NCBI RefSeq assembly: GCF_030269365.1
Contig: NZ_BSTF01000012.1
Coordinates: 186,001 to 250,000 of the forward strand
DNA: 64,000 nt
Source: Lentzea sp. NBRC 102530
GTDB taxonomy: Bacteria > Actinomycetota > Actinomycetes > Mycobacteriales > Pseudonocardiaceae
Direction of reading: 5' to 3'
Shown here: piece after piece, positions 15,540 through 24,262 of the stretch
Layout of the letters: every line of letters starts with the position of its first letter
Position numbering within the stretch: the stretch's first letter is position 1
The notes under the pieces: model-generated
Database searches by the model: none
Told to the model about the DNA's origin: nothing
The model's input: only the letters and a program-made list of their open reading frames with translations
Made by a program: the position numbers and the translations under genes

Positions 15540-16112
15540 GTGGTCAAGAACGAGGCGAGGCGGACGGCGCTGCTGAACGCGGCGATCGACGTGCTGGCGG
15601 AGGAGGGCGCGCGAGGGCTGACCTACCGCGCGATCGACGCGAAGGCCGGCACCCCGCCGGGCACGGCGTCGAACTACTTCGCGAACCGCGACGAGCTGAT
15701 GTCGGCGGTGATGACGCAGGTGCACGTCAGGCTGATGCCGTCCGACGAGTCGGTCGAGGAGTCGCTCAGGGCGCCGCGCGACCAGGCGCTGAGCGTGAAG
15801 TTCATGCACGACATCGTCAAGCGGGCGGACGCCGACAAGGCCTGCTACCTCGCGATGATGGAGCTGCGGCTGGAGGCCACGCGCCGGCCGGACCTGCAGG
15901 CCGCGCTCACGAAGACGATCGCCGAGGGCATCGAGTTCAACGTCGAGTTCAACGAGCAGTCGAAGCTGCCGGGCGACCGGATGACCGTCATGCTCATGTA
16001 CTTCGCGATGACGGGGTTGATCTACGAACGGCTGACGCTGCCCGGCGCGGCCGCGGCGGCCGTGGACCTCGACGAGTTCGTCGAGGTCCTGGTCGACCGC
16101 GCTATCGGCTGA
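15540..16112 (+). CDS. TetR-family transcriptional repressor
   Basis: The protein has 190 aa from GTG 15540, just after AAGGAGG. The N-terminal HTH spans residues ~8-52: LLNAAIDVLAEEGARGLTYRAIDAKAG, then TASNYFANRDEL as recognition helix. The C-terminal ligand-binding domain is all-helical and of unknown ligand. It probably represses itself and the divergent reductase by binding the 40-bp dyad. Its 3' end overlaps the convergent DUF3017 gene by 11 bases. Confidence 0.92.
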   Translation: MVKNEARRTALLNAAIDVLAEEGARGLTYRAIDAKAGTPPGTASNYFANRDELMSAVMTQVHVRLMPSDESVEESLRAPRDQALSVKFMHDIVKRADADKACYLAMMELRLEATRRPDLQAALTKTIAEGIEFNVEFNEQSKLPGDRMTVMLMYFAMTGLIYERLTLPGAAAAAVDLDEFVEVLVDRAIG

Positions 16113-16422
16113 GCGGACCGCCGGTGATCGTCAACGCGACGGCGATCACCACGATGCCCAGCGTCGAGTACAGGAACGCGTCCATGCCGCGGCCGCGGAT
16201 CTTGATCAGACCGGCCTGCTCGTCGGTCACGAGGATCCGCAGCACGGCCGCGACCAGCAACGAGACGCCGAGCAGCACGGCGCCCTGCCGCCAGTGGTAC
16301 TGGAAGATCCGGACCAGCCCGAGCGCGCCGACCCCGAGCACCAGCGCGAACGGCAGGTGCTTGCCAGGACCGGAACGCCAGCTGGTCTCGCCCATGAGCG
16401 CCTGCGCGTCAGACCGCTGCAT
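16102..16422 (-). CDS. DUF3017 membrane protein
   Basis: The protein has 106 aa with three hydrophobic segments at about 23-40, 46-64 and 82-101. It matches DUF3017, a small actinobacterial membrane family found directly downstream of folD (as Rv3355c follows Rv3356c). ATG 16422 overlaps the 3' end of folD by 14 bases; an internal ATG at 16395 is an alternative. Function is unknown. Confidence 0.82.
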   Translation of the reverse strand: MQRSDAQALMGETSWRSGPGKHLPFALVLGVGALGLVRIFQYHWRQGAVLLGVSLLVAAVLRILVTDEQAGLIKIRGRGMDAFLYSTLGIVVIAVALTITGGPLSR

Positions 16423-17257
16423 GAGCGCGCTCGGCGGCTTCGACGGTGTTGGTGAGCAGCATCGCGACGGTCATCGGGCCGGCGCCACCGGGGATCGGGG
16501 CGAGCCAGCCGGCCACCTCGCGCACCTCGGGTGCCACGTCGCCGACGAGTCCGGCCTCGGTGCGGGTGATGCCGACGTCGACCACGGCCGCGCCGGGCTT
16601 GACCATGTCCGCGGTGATCAGGCCGGGGCTGCCGGCACCCGCGATGACGATGTCCGCGCGGCGCACCTCCGCCGCCAGGTCCTTGGTGCCGGTGTGGCAC
16701 AGCGTCACGGTGGCGTTCTCGGAACGGCGGGTCAGCAGCAGGCCGATCGGGCGGCCCACGGTGACGCCGCGGCCGACGACCGTGACGTTCGCGCCCGCGA
16801 TCGGCACGTCGTAGCGGCGCAGCAGTTCCACGATGCCGCGCGGGGTCGCGGGCAGCGCGGCGTCCTCGCCGAGCACGAGCTTGCCGAGGTTGACCGGGTG
16901 CAGGCCGTCGCCGTCCTTGGCCGGGTCGATCCGCTCCAGGATCGCGTTGGCGTTGAGGTGCTTCGGCAGCGGCAGCTGGACGATGTACGCGGTGACCTCG
17001 GGGTTCGCGTTCAGCTCGTCGATGACGGCCTCGAGCTCCTCCTGCGTGGTCTCCTCGGGCAGGTCGCGCCGGATCGAGGCGATCCCGACCTTCTCGCACG
17101 CGCGGTGCTTGCCCTTGACGTAGGAGTGCGAACCGGGGTCGTCGCCGACCAGCACGGTGGCGAGACCGACGGAGCCGGGCAGCGCGGCGACCCGCGCCTT
17201 CAGGTCCTCGAACAGCGCGTTCCGGGTTTCGTTGCCGTTGAGCAGCGTCGCAGTCAC
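16409..17257 (-). CDS. folD: Bifunctional methylenetetrahydrofolate dehydrogenase/cyclohydrolase
   Basis: FolD interconverts 5,10-methylene-THF and 10-formyl-THF and so feeds PurN and PurH elsewhere in the window. The protein has 282 aa from GTG 17257, preceded by GGGAGG. Signatures: VGDDPGSHSYVKGKHRACEKVGI with the catalytic Lys, VQLPLPKHLN, DPAKDGDGLHPVNLG, the dinucleotide motif VVGRGVTVGRPIGLLL, and the C-terminal PIPGGAGPMTVAMLLTNT. The start overlaps the upstream transporter stop (GTGA), so the transporter, folD and the DUF3017 gene form one operon. Confidence 0.97.
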   Translation of the reverse strand: MTATLLNGNETRNALFEDLKARVAALPGSVGLATVLVGDDPGSHSYVKGKHRACEKVGIASIRRDLPEETTQEELEAVIDELNANPEVTAYIVQLPLPKHLNANAILERIDPAKDGDGLHPVNLGKLVLGEDAALPATPRGIVELLRRYDVPIAGANVTVVGRGVTVGRPIGLLLTRRSENATVTLCHTGTKDLAAEVRRADIVIAGAGSPGLITADMVKPGAAVVDVGITRTEAGLVGDVAPEVREVAGWLAPIPGGAGPMTVAMLLTNTVEAAERAHAAV

Positions 17258-18174
17258 GTCCTCATCCTCCCACTGGGCAGCGCGGCCACGCCCACCGACA
17301 CCAGCGTCAGCACCACGCCGATCGCCGTCGGCGGCGCCAGGTGCCCGCTCACCGCGTCCAGCAGCACGGCCCCGACGAGCTGCCCGCTCACCCCGCACAA
17401 CCCGACCATCAGCACGCCGATGAACCGCACCGACGCGATCGCGCCACCCACGCCGACGATGCCGAGCAGTCCGCCCAGGTAGAGCCACCAGCCGTCCGGG
17501 AACGCTCCGGGCACGCCGCTCCAGGTCACGGCGTTGACCAGCAGCAACGCCGCCGTGCCCACGCTGAAGTTGACCAGGATCGTCGCCATCGAGTTGTCCG
17601 CGGCCTCGCGCACCAGCCCGTTCACCGCCTGCTGCCAGCCCATCAGCAGGCCGGCGACCAGCGGCAGCACGGCGAGCCACAGCCCACCCGGCGAGGTGAA
17701 CCGGTCGGACACCGCGATCGTGACGGCGATAACACCGACGGCCGCTCCGACGACACGAGTCTTCGTAATCGCCTTCGGTTCGCCGGGGCCGACCCCGAGG
17801 TTGTCGATGACCATGCTGCTCACGACCTGCCCGATCACCACCGCGACCGTGAACACCGCCACACCGATGGTCGCGACGGCGAGCCCCTGCGACCCCACCA
17901 GCACGGCACCGCTGATGCCGCCGACGCACTCCCACCACCGGATGCGCCGGTGGGCCAGCGCGTCGCGCAGTCGCAGAAGGCCGTTCCGCCCGGACTGTCG
18001 CGACAGGACCACCGCGAGCAGCACGAACCACCCGCCGCCGAAGGAGATCAACGCCGCCAGCAGTCCGTTGCCGAGTTCGGTGGCGAGCGTTCCGTTGACG
18101 CGGGCCTGGACCGCGATGGCCACTCCACCGGCCGCGGCCAGCAGACCACCGGTCACCTGCGCGGACCGCGTCAC
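17254..18174 (-). CDS. DMT-superfamily transporter, YdcZ (DUF606) type, duplicated domain
   Basis: The protein has 306 aa with about ten TM segments. Two YdcZ-like halves are visible: the first begins GGLLAAAGGVAIAVQARVNGTLA, and the second repeats the pattern at LVAGLLMGWQQAVNGLVREA, each with a conserved A-x-NG motif. This is the two-domain form of PF04657. The substrate is unknown. The stop overlaps the folD GTG by 4 bases, which hints at a link with folate or one-carbon metabolism, but cotranscription alone does not prove it. Confidence 0.85.
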   Translation of the reverse strand: MTRSAQVTGGLLAAAGGVAIAVQARVNGTLATELGNGLLAALISFGGGWFVLLAVVLSRQSGRNGLLRLRDALAHRRIRWWECVGGISGAVLVGSQGLAVATIGVAVFTVAVVIGQVVSSMVIDNLGVGPGEPKAITKTRVVGAAVGVIAVTIAVSDRFTSPGGLWLAVLPLVAGLLMGWQQAVNGLVREAADNSMATILVNFSVGTAALLLVNAVTWSGVPGAFPDGWWLYLGGLLGIVGVGGAIASVRFIGVLMVGLCGVSGQLVGAVLLDAVSGHLAPPTAIGVVLTLVSVGVAALPSGRMRT

Positions 18175-18312
18175 TAGCCCTCCAGAACGGACGAACGTGT
18201 TCTTGATCGGCTTTAAGCATGCACGTCCGCCGCGTTATGGTCGGGCCTCCACCGTTCGGCGCAGTGGCGGGGGACGTGTGCGATCCGGCGAGTTGCGGGG
18301 GAAGATGTTGGC

Positions 18313-21120
18313 GTGTCCGAGCCGAAGCCGTTGAACCCTACCGAGCAGGACGCTCTGGTGAAGCAGATCGGCCTGACTCTGATGCGGGCCGCACCAGAGG
18401 ACTGGCGAAGCGTCATCGCGCAGTACCGCGCCACCGGCCGGTACTTCGAACTGGAGGCCGAGCTCAAGCTGCAGGACGGCTCGAAGCGCTCGTGGCAGGC
18501 GCCCCAGGAGGCCGCCTCGCTGTTCGCGCGCCTGCGGGCCGGCATGCACCGCGAGGGTCGCGGCAGCTGGACCAACGCCAGGTACCAGCTCGACCACCCG
18601 TCGAGCTACAACCTCGACTTCGACCGCGCTGAGCCGAGCTGGCAGACGCCTCCGCCGCAGCAGGCCTACGTCGACGAGATGCGGTTCTTCCCGCGCGCCG
18701 AGGAGAACGTCCCGGACTGGTTGCGCCGTCGGTTGAACCCGCCGACGCCGGTGTTCCGCACCGTCCGCGTGTTCGACGGCGCCGGACCGAACGGTCGTCC
18801 GTCGGTCAACCGCCCGCCGGTGCCGGAGCCCGAGGTCGCGCCGCTGCTCGCGTACCTGTCGAACGCGCCGGTCGCCGTGGCCGGTCGTGGCTTCGACAAC
18901 GACGTGCTGCACCCCGACGCGCCGCCGGTCGTGCCGTCCGGGTTCCAGACGGACGGTGCGTGGATCTGGCCCGCCGGGGTCTCGTACTACCTGCGCAAGT
19001 ACGGCGTGCCGCCCGAACCCGAGCTGGTCGAACGCGCGCGGGCAGCGGGCTTCACCCTGCCCGAGGTGAGCGAGGAGTCGAGGCTCGCCGCCGCGGCGAA
19101 CCTGGGTGCTCCCGCCGCACCTCCCGGCACCGTCGTGCCGGTGCCCGCCGAGCCGGAACCGAAGCCGCAGCCGCAGCCGAAGTCCCAGCCGGAACCCGAG
19201 CCCGCCGCCGCGGACGCGACGCAGTTCGTCGTCGCCCCGAAGTTCGAGGCCGAGCAGCCGCCGAAGGCTCAGCAGCCGCCGAAGGTTCAGCAGGAGGAGC
19301 CGGAGGAGGAGTACGACTTCGAGCCCCTCTACCCGGAGCCGCTGGCCGCCGAGGAACCGGTCAAGCCGGTCGTGCCGCCCGCGCCGGTCTCCCCGCCGAT
19401 GGCCGGCGACGGTCCGCCGTACCGGGTGGTCTTCGACTCCGACGGCGTTCCGGACACGGTCGACGACCGGACGTTGCGCGACACGTACGGCGCGGGCATG
19501 GACCTCTTCGCGCCGCACGCGGACGAGCCGGAACCGGTCGCGGTCGCCGAGCCCGTGCAGGAGAAGGCGCCCGAGCCGGAGGCCCGCGAGTTCGAGGACC
19601 GCGCGCTCGAGGACCGGACGTTCGAGGTCAAGCAGGCCGCGGCCCCGAAGTTCGAGGAGCGCAAGCCCGAGCCCGCGAAGTTCGAGGACCGCACCTTCGA
19701 GGCGCCGAAGTTCGAGGCCGAGCCGGAGCCGGAGGAAACCGAACCGGCCCCCGCCGACGAACTTCCCCACGTGGACCCCGAACCCGAGATCCCGACAGCA
19801 GGCCCGGACGAGCCCGAGCTCCTCACGCACCACCGCGAGGCCGAGCTCACCGACCACCTGGACGCGGAGACCGAGGAACGCCCGCGCGACGCCATGCAGG
19901 ACACGATGGCGTGGAGCCCGGTCCTCGACGAGCCGGCCGAGAGCCCGGCCGAGGTCACCGAGGAGCACCCGGTCGTGCCCGCCGTCGAGGTGACGGCGGA
20001 CGAACCGGACCTCGCCGAGGAGGAGATCGAGTCCACGACCTCCTTCGAGGCGGCCAAGTTCGAGCAGGAACCCGAGCCGTTCGAGCAGCGCTTCGACGCG
20101 CAGCTCGACTCGCACTTCGAGCCGGAGCCCGAACCCGAGCCGCTGCCGCCCGTTCCGGCCCCGACCAAGTCCGAGGAGACCACGGTCTTCGACTCGGCCC
20201 TGGTCGCCGCGCACGAGCCCGAACCGGAACCCGAGCCCGAACCGGAGCCCGAACCCGAGCCGGAACCGGTCAGGCCGCCCCGCCAGGTCACGCCGGAGGA
20301 GGACCGCGAACTCGCGGGCACCCGCCGTGCGCTCGACGACCTGAACGTGCCGCACGGCGTGTTCCGCATCGGCGAGCCCGCCGACCGCACCTGGACCCTG
20401 CACCTCGACGGCGACAGCTGGGAGGTGTGCTGGTTCGACCACGGCCCGAAGAACCCGGTGCGGTTCGACAAGGTCGAGGACGCCTCGGCGTACCTGGTCG
20501 GCAAGCTGGTGCTGGGCAACTTCCGCACCGTCCCGCGGGCACCCCAGCCGCCGCGGCCGATGGCCAACGGCTTCCGGGAGGAGCCGCGCCGCCCGGTTCC
20601 GCCGCAGCGCCCGCCGATGCCGCAGGCCCAGGCACCGACGCAGGTCCAGCAGGCCCCGCCGATGCCCCCGCAGGCGGCACCGACCCAGGTGCAGCCGGTG
20701 CCGCCGCCCGCACCGCAGCAGGCCCCGGCCCCGTCGCCGGTCGCCGCCGCGGTGGCGCAGGAGGAACCGTCGAAGCGGAAGTTCCCGATCTCGCCGCTCG
20801 CCGGTGAGCCGCCGCTGACGTTGTTCCGCCACAAGCAGATGTTCGAACTGCCGGCGGGCACCGAGATCGACCGCTACGGCGACCAGTCCGGCAACCTCGT
20901 CTACGTGGCGGGCACGCCGTTCCCGGAACGCAGCCTCGTGCCGTCGTGGATCAACCGGCCGTACCGCGTGTACCGGTTGCGGCGGCCGCTCGAGGTGCTG
21001 ACGGGCGTGGCCGTGCCGTGGTTCGAGCAGCCCGGTGGCGGCACGGCCTACCTGCTGCCGAAGGCGATCGAGGAGATGGTCGCCGACGGCGTGCTGGTGG
21101 AGATCTCAGCTGACAACTAG
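18313..21120 (+). CDS. TNT-domain (NAD+ glycohydrolase-type) protein with YezG/DUF600-like N-terminus
   Basis: The protein has 935 aa; GTG 18313 lies 8 bases after GGGGGAAG. There is no signal peptide. Residues ~1-140 resemble the YezG/DUF600 immunity family (LRAGMHREGRGSW, then YVDEMRFFPRAEENVPDWL). Residues ~150-250 form a second globular region ending in TDGAWIWPAGVSYYLRKYGV. A Glu/Pro-rich linker with repeated KFE and EPEPEP units spans ~270-660. A short conserved region (~665-740) and a Pro/Gln stretch follow. The last ~100 residues match the tuberculosis necrotizing toxin domain: EIDRYGDQSGNLVYVAGTPF, then PWFEQPGGGTAYLL, where Q906 sits at the position of the catalytic Gln. If active it would hydrolyse NAD(P)+. 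Exporter and immunity gene are not evident; toxicity is inferred, not shown. Confidence 0.8.
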   Translation: MSEPKPLNPTEQDALVKQIGLTLMRAAPEDWRSVIAQYRATGRYFELEAELKLQDGSKRSWQAPQEAASLFARLRAGMHREGRGSWTNARYQLDHPSSYNLDFDRAEPSWQTPPPQQAYVDEMRFFPRAEENVPDWLRRRLNPPTPVFRTVRVFDGAGPNGRPSVNRPPVPEPEVAPLLAYLSNAPVAVAGRGFDNDVLHPDAPPVVPSGFQTDGAWIWPAGVSYYLRKYGVPPEPELVERARAAGFTLPEVSEESRLAAAANLGAPAAPPGTVVPVPAEPEPKPQPQPKSQPEPEPAAADATQFVVAPKFEAEQPPKAQQPPKVQQEEPEEEYDFEPLYPEPLAAEEPVKPVVPPAPVSPPMAGDGPPYRVVFDSDGVPDTVDDRTLRDTYGAGMDLFAPHADEPEPVAVAEPVQEKAPEPEAREFEDRALEDRTFEVKQAAAPKFEERKPEPAKFEDRTFEAPKFEAEPEPEETEPAPADELPHVDPEPEIPTAGPDEPELLTHHREAELTDHLDAETEERPRDAMQDTMAWSPVLDEPAESPAEVTEEHPVVPAVEVTADEPDLAEEEIESTTSFEAAKFEQEPEPFEQRFDAQLDSHFEPEPEPEPLPPVPAPTKSEETTVFDSALVAAHEPEPEPEPEPEPEPEPEPVRPPRQVTPEEDRELAGTRRALDDLNVPHGVFRIGEPADRTWTLHLDGDSWEVCWFDHGPKNPVRFDKVEDASAYLVGKLVLGNFRTVPRAPQPPRPMANGFREEPRRPVPPQRPPMPQAQAPTQVQQAPPMPPQAAPTQVQPVPPPAPQQAPAPSPVAAAVAQEEPSKRKFPISPLAGEPPLTLFRHKQMFELPAGTEIDRYGDQSGNLVYVAGTPFPERSLVPSWINRPYRVYRLRRPLEVLTGVAVPWFEQPGGGTAYLLPKAIEEMVADGVLVEISADN

Positions 21121-21711
21121 TCCATAGGCCGCCGCGAACGCGATGGCGGTGTCGATGTCGATCAGGGCTCCGGCGAGCTTCGCTTGCCGGAGCCCGTTCG
21201 CGTCGATCTTCGCTCCGCGCAGGTCCGCGCCGTCCAGCTTGGCGTCCAGCAACCGGGCGCCCATCAGGTCCGCGGCGCTCAGGTCGGTGTTGCGCAGGTC
21301 GGCCTCGCTGAGGTTCGTCTCCCGGAACCGCTGACCGCCGAGCTTCAGGTCGTGCAGCGGCGCCTTCACGAACGACGCCAGCGTGAAGTCCACCTCGACG
21401 AACGTGACGGGCCGCAGCACGCAGTCCACGAAGTTCGATCCCATGAGGCTGCAGGAGTGGAACGACGACCGCGTCAGCACGGTGCGGTCGAAGGTGCACT
21501 GCCGGAACGCCGTCGCGTGGTGCTTCGACTCGCCGAGATCCGTCCGGGTGAAGTCGCAGCGGGTGAACGTGCACCCGCTCGTGACCAGTGAGCGGAGATC
21601 GGCTTCGGTGAAGTCGCAGTCGGTGAAGGACCGCTTCTCCCACTGCTGATCAGGCAGGTTGGCGTCGGAGTAGTCCTCCCCGACCTCTTCGACCAGGTTG
21701 TCCACTCTCAC
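21106..21711 (-). CDS. Pentapeptide-repeat protein
   Basis: The protein has 201 aa. From residue ~15 to ~175 it is built of five-residue units of the type A(D/N)Lxx and xFxxC (DFTEADLRS, NLSEADLRNTDLSAADL, DGADLRGAKI), which form a right-handed beta-helix. It contains six to seven Cys in repeat positions. Proteins of this family include DNA-gyrase mimics (MfpA, Qnr), but the repeats here are irregular and the fold alone does not assign function. GTG 21711 opens the frame and GTG 21705 is an equal alternative. The 3' end overlaps the TNT gene convergently by 15 bases. An immunity role toward TNT is possible only as speculation. Confidence 0.85.
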   Translation of the reverse strand: MRVDNLVEEVGEDYSDANLPDQQWEKRSFTDCDFTEADLRSLVTSGCTFTRCDFTRTDLGESKHHATAFRQCTFDRTVLTRSSFHSCSLMGSNFVDCVLRPVTFVEVDFTLASFVKAPLHDLKLGGQRFRETNLSEADLRNTDLSAADLMGARLLDAKLDGADLRGAKIDANGLRQAKLAGALIDIDTAIAFAAAYGLVVS

Positions 21712-21797
21712 ACTCTCGCAGAACCCGCGTGTTGGTAACGTGCGGGACGCCGGGCGACCTGCCCGACGTCAACGAGGACCGTCATTCGGGAAGGCTC

Positions 21798-22778
21798 ATG
21801 ACCCGCACGCCCGTGAACGTCACTGTCACCGGTGCGGCCGGCCAGATCGGCTACGCACTGCTCTTCCGCATCGCTTCCGGCCACCTGCTCGGCCCGGACA
21901 CCCCGGTCAACCTGCGGCTGCTGGAGATCACCCCGGCGCTGAAGGCCGCCGAGGGCACCGCGATGGAGCTCGACGACTGCGCCTTCCCGCTGCTCAAGGG
22001 AATCACGATCACCGACGACGCGAAGACCGCGTTCGACGGCGTGAACGTGGCCCTGCTCGTCGGCGCCCGCCCCCGCACCAAGGGCATGGAGCGCGGCGAC
22101 CTGCTCGAGGCCAACGGTGGCATCTTCAAGCCGCAGGGCGAGGCGATCAACGCCGGCGCCGCTGACGACGTGAAGGTCCTCGTGGTCGGCAACCCGGCCA
22201 ACACCAACGCCCTCATCGCCCAGCAGCACGCGCCGGACGTCCCGCGCGAGCGCTTCACCGCGATGACGCGCCTGGACCACAACCGCGCCCTCTCGCAGCT
22301 CGCGAAGAAGCTCGGCGTCGCGGTCACCGACATCGAGAACATGACGATCTGGGGCAACCACTCGGCCACCCAGTACCCGGACCTGTTCCACGCCAAGGTC
22401 GGTGGCAAGACCGCCGCCGAGGCCGTGAACGACCAGGCCTGGCTGGAGAACGACTTCATCCCGACCGTCGCGAAGCGCGGTGCGGCGATCATCGAGGCCC
22501 GTGGCGCCTCGTCGGCCGCTTCGGCCGCCAACGCCGCCATCGACCACATCTACGACTGGGTCAACGGCACCGAGTGGACCTCGATGGCCATCCCGTCGGA
22601 CGGTTCGTACGGCGTGCCCGAGGGCATCATCTCGTCGTTCCCGGTCAAGTGCGCGAACGGCGAGTACGAGATCATCCAGGGCCTGGAGATCGACGAGTTC
22701 TCCCGCGCCCGCATCGACGCCTCGGTCGCCGAGCTCGTCGAGGAGCGCGACGCCGTGAAGGGCCTCGGCCTCATCTGA
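21798..22778 (+). CDS. mdh: Malate dehydrogenase (NAD)
   Basis: This TCA-cycle enzyme interconverts malate and oxaloacetate. It has 326 aa from ATG 21798. The NAD-binding loop is GAAGQIG at residues 12-18, the mobile substrate loop is VGARPRTKGMERGDLL, and the substrate-binding and catalytic region is TRLDHNRA with the proton-relay H188 in GNHSATQYPD. The C-terminus ends EERDAVKGLGLI as in actinobacterial and type-1 cytosolic-like Mdh. It is monocistronic or followed 12-21 bases later by an IMPase-family gene. Confidence 0.98.
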   Translation: MTRTPVNVTVTGAAGQIGYALLFRIASGHLLGPDTPVNLRLLEITPALKAAEGTAMELDDCAFPLLKGITITDDAKTAFDGVNVALLVGARPRTKGMERGDLLEANGGIFKPQGEAINAGAADDVKVLVVGNPANTNALIAQQHAPDVPRERFTAMTRLDHNRALSQLAKKLGVAVTDIENMTIWGNHSATQYPDLFHAKVGGKTAAEAVNDQAWLENDFIPTVAKRGAAIIEARGASSAASAANAAIDHIYDWVNGTEWTSMAIPSDGSYGVPEGIISSFPVKCANGEYEIIQGLEIDEFSRARIDASVAELVEERDAVKGLGLI

Positions 22779-22799
22779 GTTCGTGGCAGTGTGGGGCAC

Positions 22800-23612
22800 G
22801 TGCGCATTCAATGGGACGTGCCCCAGCCACAGCTCACCGATGACGTGCATCCTGCGCTCGCCGACGCCGCCCGCGCGGCGTCGGCGGCGTACGGACGCGC
22901 CCGATCCCTGCACACCCGCGCCGAACTCCGCGAGGAAGTCGCGGACGGCGCCGACGGAACACCGACGATGCGCGTCGACCGCATCGTCGAGGACGCGATC
23001 CTGGAGTCCATCCACCGCAATCGCGTGAACCTGCTCTCCGAAGAGGCGGGGTTCGTCGACAACGGCTCGTCGATCACCCTGGTCATCGACCCGGTCGACG
23101 GGTCCGCGAACGCCGCGTTCGGCGTTCCCCTCTCTTGCTTCGCCGGTGCGCTCGTCGAAGACGGCACCGCGAAAGAAGCCCTCACGACGTGGTTCGACAC
23201 GGGCCGTGCGTGGCATGCGCGCGCAGGGGTGCCGACGTCGTTCCGCACCACCGGACGCACCACGTTGGACGGCGCGTCGGTGTGCTTGATGCGCCCCAAG
23301 ACAGGCACTCAGGACGCGTGGCTGCGCATCGCGAACCGGGCCGACCGGATCCGCGTGCTGTGCACGACCTGCCTGGAGACCATGCTCGTCGCGGAGGGCA
23401 CGGTCGACGCGTTCATCGACCCCGGCAGCGACACACACCGGATCATGGACCTCGCGACGGCCCTGGTCACCGTGCCCGCGGCGGGAGGAGTGCTGCTCGA
23501 CCTGCACGGGCGGCCGTTCACGTTCGAACCCGACCTGACCCACCGGTGGTCAGGGGTGGCGGCAGCGACTCCTCAGCTGGCCGAGGAGCTCATCGCGACC
23601 GTGCTGGGTTAG
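22800..23612 (+). CDS. Inositol monophosphatase-family phosphatase
   Basis: The protein has 270 aa from GTG 22800; GTG 22791 in the same frame is equally possible, and neither has a strong ribosome binding site. IMPase motifs are present: LLSEEAG (metal-binding Glu), DPVDGSANAAF (DPIDGTxN-type metal and substrate loop) and a late D-L-A-x-A-LV-x-VPAAGG motif. It needs Mg2+ by family. Substrates could be inositol phosphate, histidinol phosphate or PAP; the sequence does not say which. The 3' end overlaps the convergent DUF1918 gene by 4 bases. Confidence 0.85.
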   Translation: MRIQWDVPQPQLTDDVHPALADAARAASAAYGRARSLHTRAELREEVADGADGTPTMRVDRIVEDAILESIHRNRVNLLSEEAGFVDNGSSITLVIDPVDGSANAAFGVPLSCFAGALVEDGTAKEALTTWFDTGRAWHARAGVPTSFRTTGRTTLDGASVCLMRPKTGTQDAWLRIANRADRIRVLCTTCLETMLVAEGTVDAFIDPGSDTHRIMDLATALVTVPAAGGVLLDLHGRPFTFEPDLTHRWSGVAAATPQLAEELIATVLG

Positions 23613-23800
23613 ACCGTTCCCCGCGGCTCGACAACGCAGTCGGGCCCCGGGAACACCAGCCCTTCGTGCCCGTCGTTGAACCTGACGAGGTAGGGCGGGT
23701 GTCCGTCGTTCCCGCGGACTTCGAGGATCTCGCCGAGGCGCTCCTCGAGTCCGATGGAACGGCTGTGGACGTGGAGCCTGTCACCCACTGTTGCTTGCAT
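23609..23800 (-). CDS. DUF1918 small protein
   Basis: The protein has 63 aa from ATG 23800. It starts MQATVGDRLHVH, then RLGEILEVRGNDG, PPYLVRFNDGHEGLVFPG; this is the complete single-domain DUF1918, a small beta-barrel of SH3 type widespread in actinobacteria and of unknown function. Its GGAGGTG ribosome binding site is 11 bases upstream and lies inside a hairpin stem (23810-23864), so initiation may be controlled by RNA folding. Confidence 0.85.
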   Translation of the reverse strand: MQATVGDRLHVHSRSIGLEERLGEILEVRGNDGHPPYLVRFNDGHEGLVFPGPDCVVEPRGTV

Positions 23801-23809
23801 GGGTTGCGA

Positions 23810-23864
23810 CACCTCCGGTGTGCGGCTTGAGGTAGGCCTAAAGCCTAGGCCGCCGCCGGAGGTG
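23810..23864 (-). promoter_or_regulatory. Hairpin covering the DUF1918 ribosome binding site / lipoprotein terminator
   Basis: CACCTCCGG (23810-23818) pairs with CCGGAGGTG (23856-23864); an inner hairpin TAGGC/GCCTA lies at 23833-23847. On the minus strand it follows the lipoprotein gene and places the DUF1918 GGAGGTG in its 3' arm. Confidence 0.5.
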
Positions 23865-23883
23865 CGCAACAGGGCTCAAGTGC

Positions 23884-24231
23884 TCATCCGCCGCAGGCCG
23901 AGGACACCTTCGCGACGAGGTCCGCCTTCTGCTGCACCCAGTCCGCCGCGGAGCTGACGTTCTGCATGCCGTTCGCGGCCTCTTCGAGAGCCTTCTTCAC
24001 CTGCTCGTCCGGCGCGGAGCCCGCGAGGGTCTCCAGCTCCTTCGCCTTGGCCTGCGTCTCCTCCAGAGCCTTCTGGGGGTCGGACATGTCCGGCGAGAAC
24101 CCCACGAGCTGGATCGCGTCGGCGCACAGCTTCACCTTGTCCGCGGTGTCGCTGACGCCCTGGATCGTGTCGCAGGCCGTGAGGCTGCCCAGCGCGAGGG
24201 CAACCGCTGCCAGCGTTCCAACAAGGCGCAT
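23884..24231 (-). CDS. Small lipoprotein, helical
   Basis: The protein has 115 aa from ATG 24231, preceded by GGAGAG. The signal peptide is MRLVGTLAAVALALGSLTAC with a lipobox LTAC, so Cys20 is the likely lipidation site. The mature part is predicted to be helical, with heptad-like stretches such as KALEETQAKAKELETL and VKKALEEAANGM, and carries three further Cys residues (two in the LCADA and SACGG regions). It is anchored at the outer face of the membrane. The function is unknown. A perfect palindrome lies 32 bases upstream. Confidence 0.78.
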   Translation of the reverse strand: MRLVGTLAAVALALGSLTACDTIQGVSDTADKVKLCADAIQLVGFSPDMSDPQKALEETQAKAKELETLAGSAPDEQVKKALEEAANGMQNVSSAADWVQQKADLVAKVSSACGG

Positions 24232-24262
24232 TCGCTCTCCTATGCCCGAAGTGTCCGGTTCT

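Noticed and set aside
19140..20280. Repetitive EPEP/KFE DNA inside the TNT gene, considered as a repeat array
   Set aside because: The repeats are degenerate, in frame and code for a disordered linker; no spacer structure as in CRISPR.
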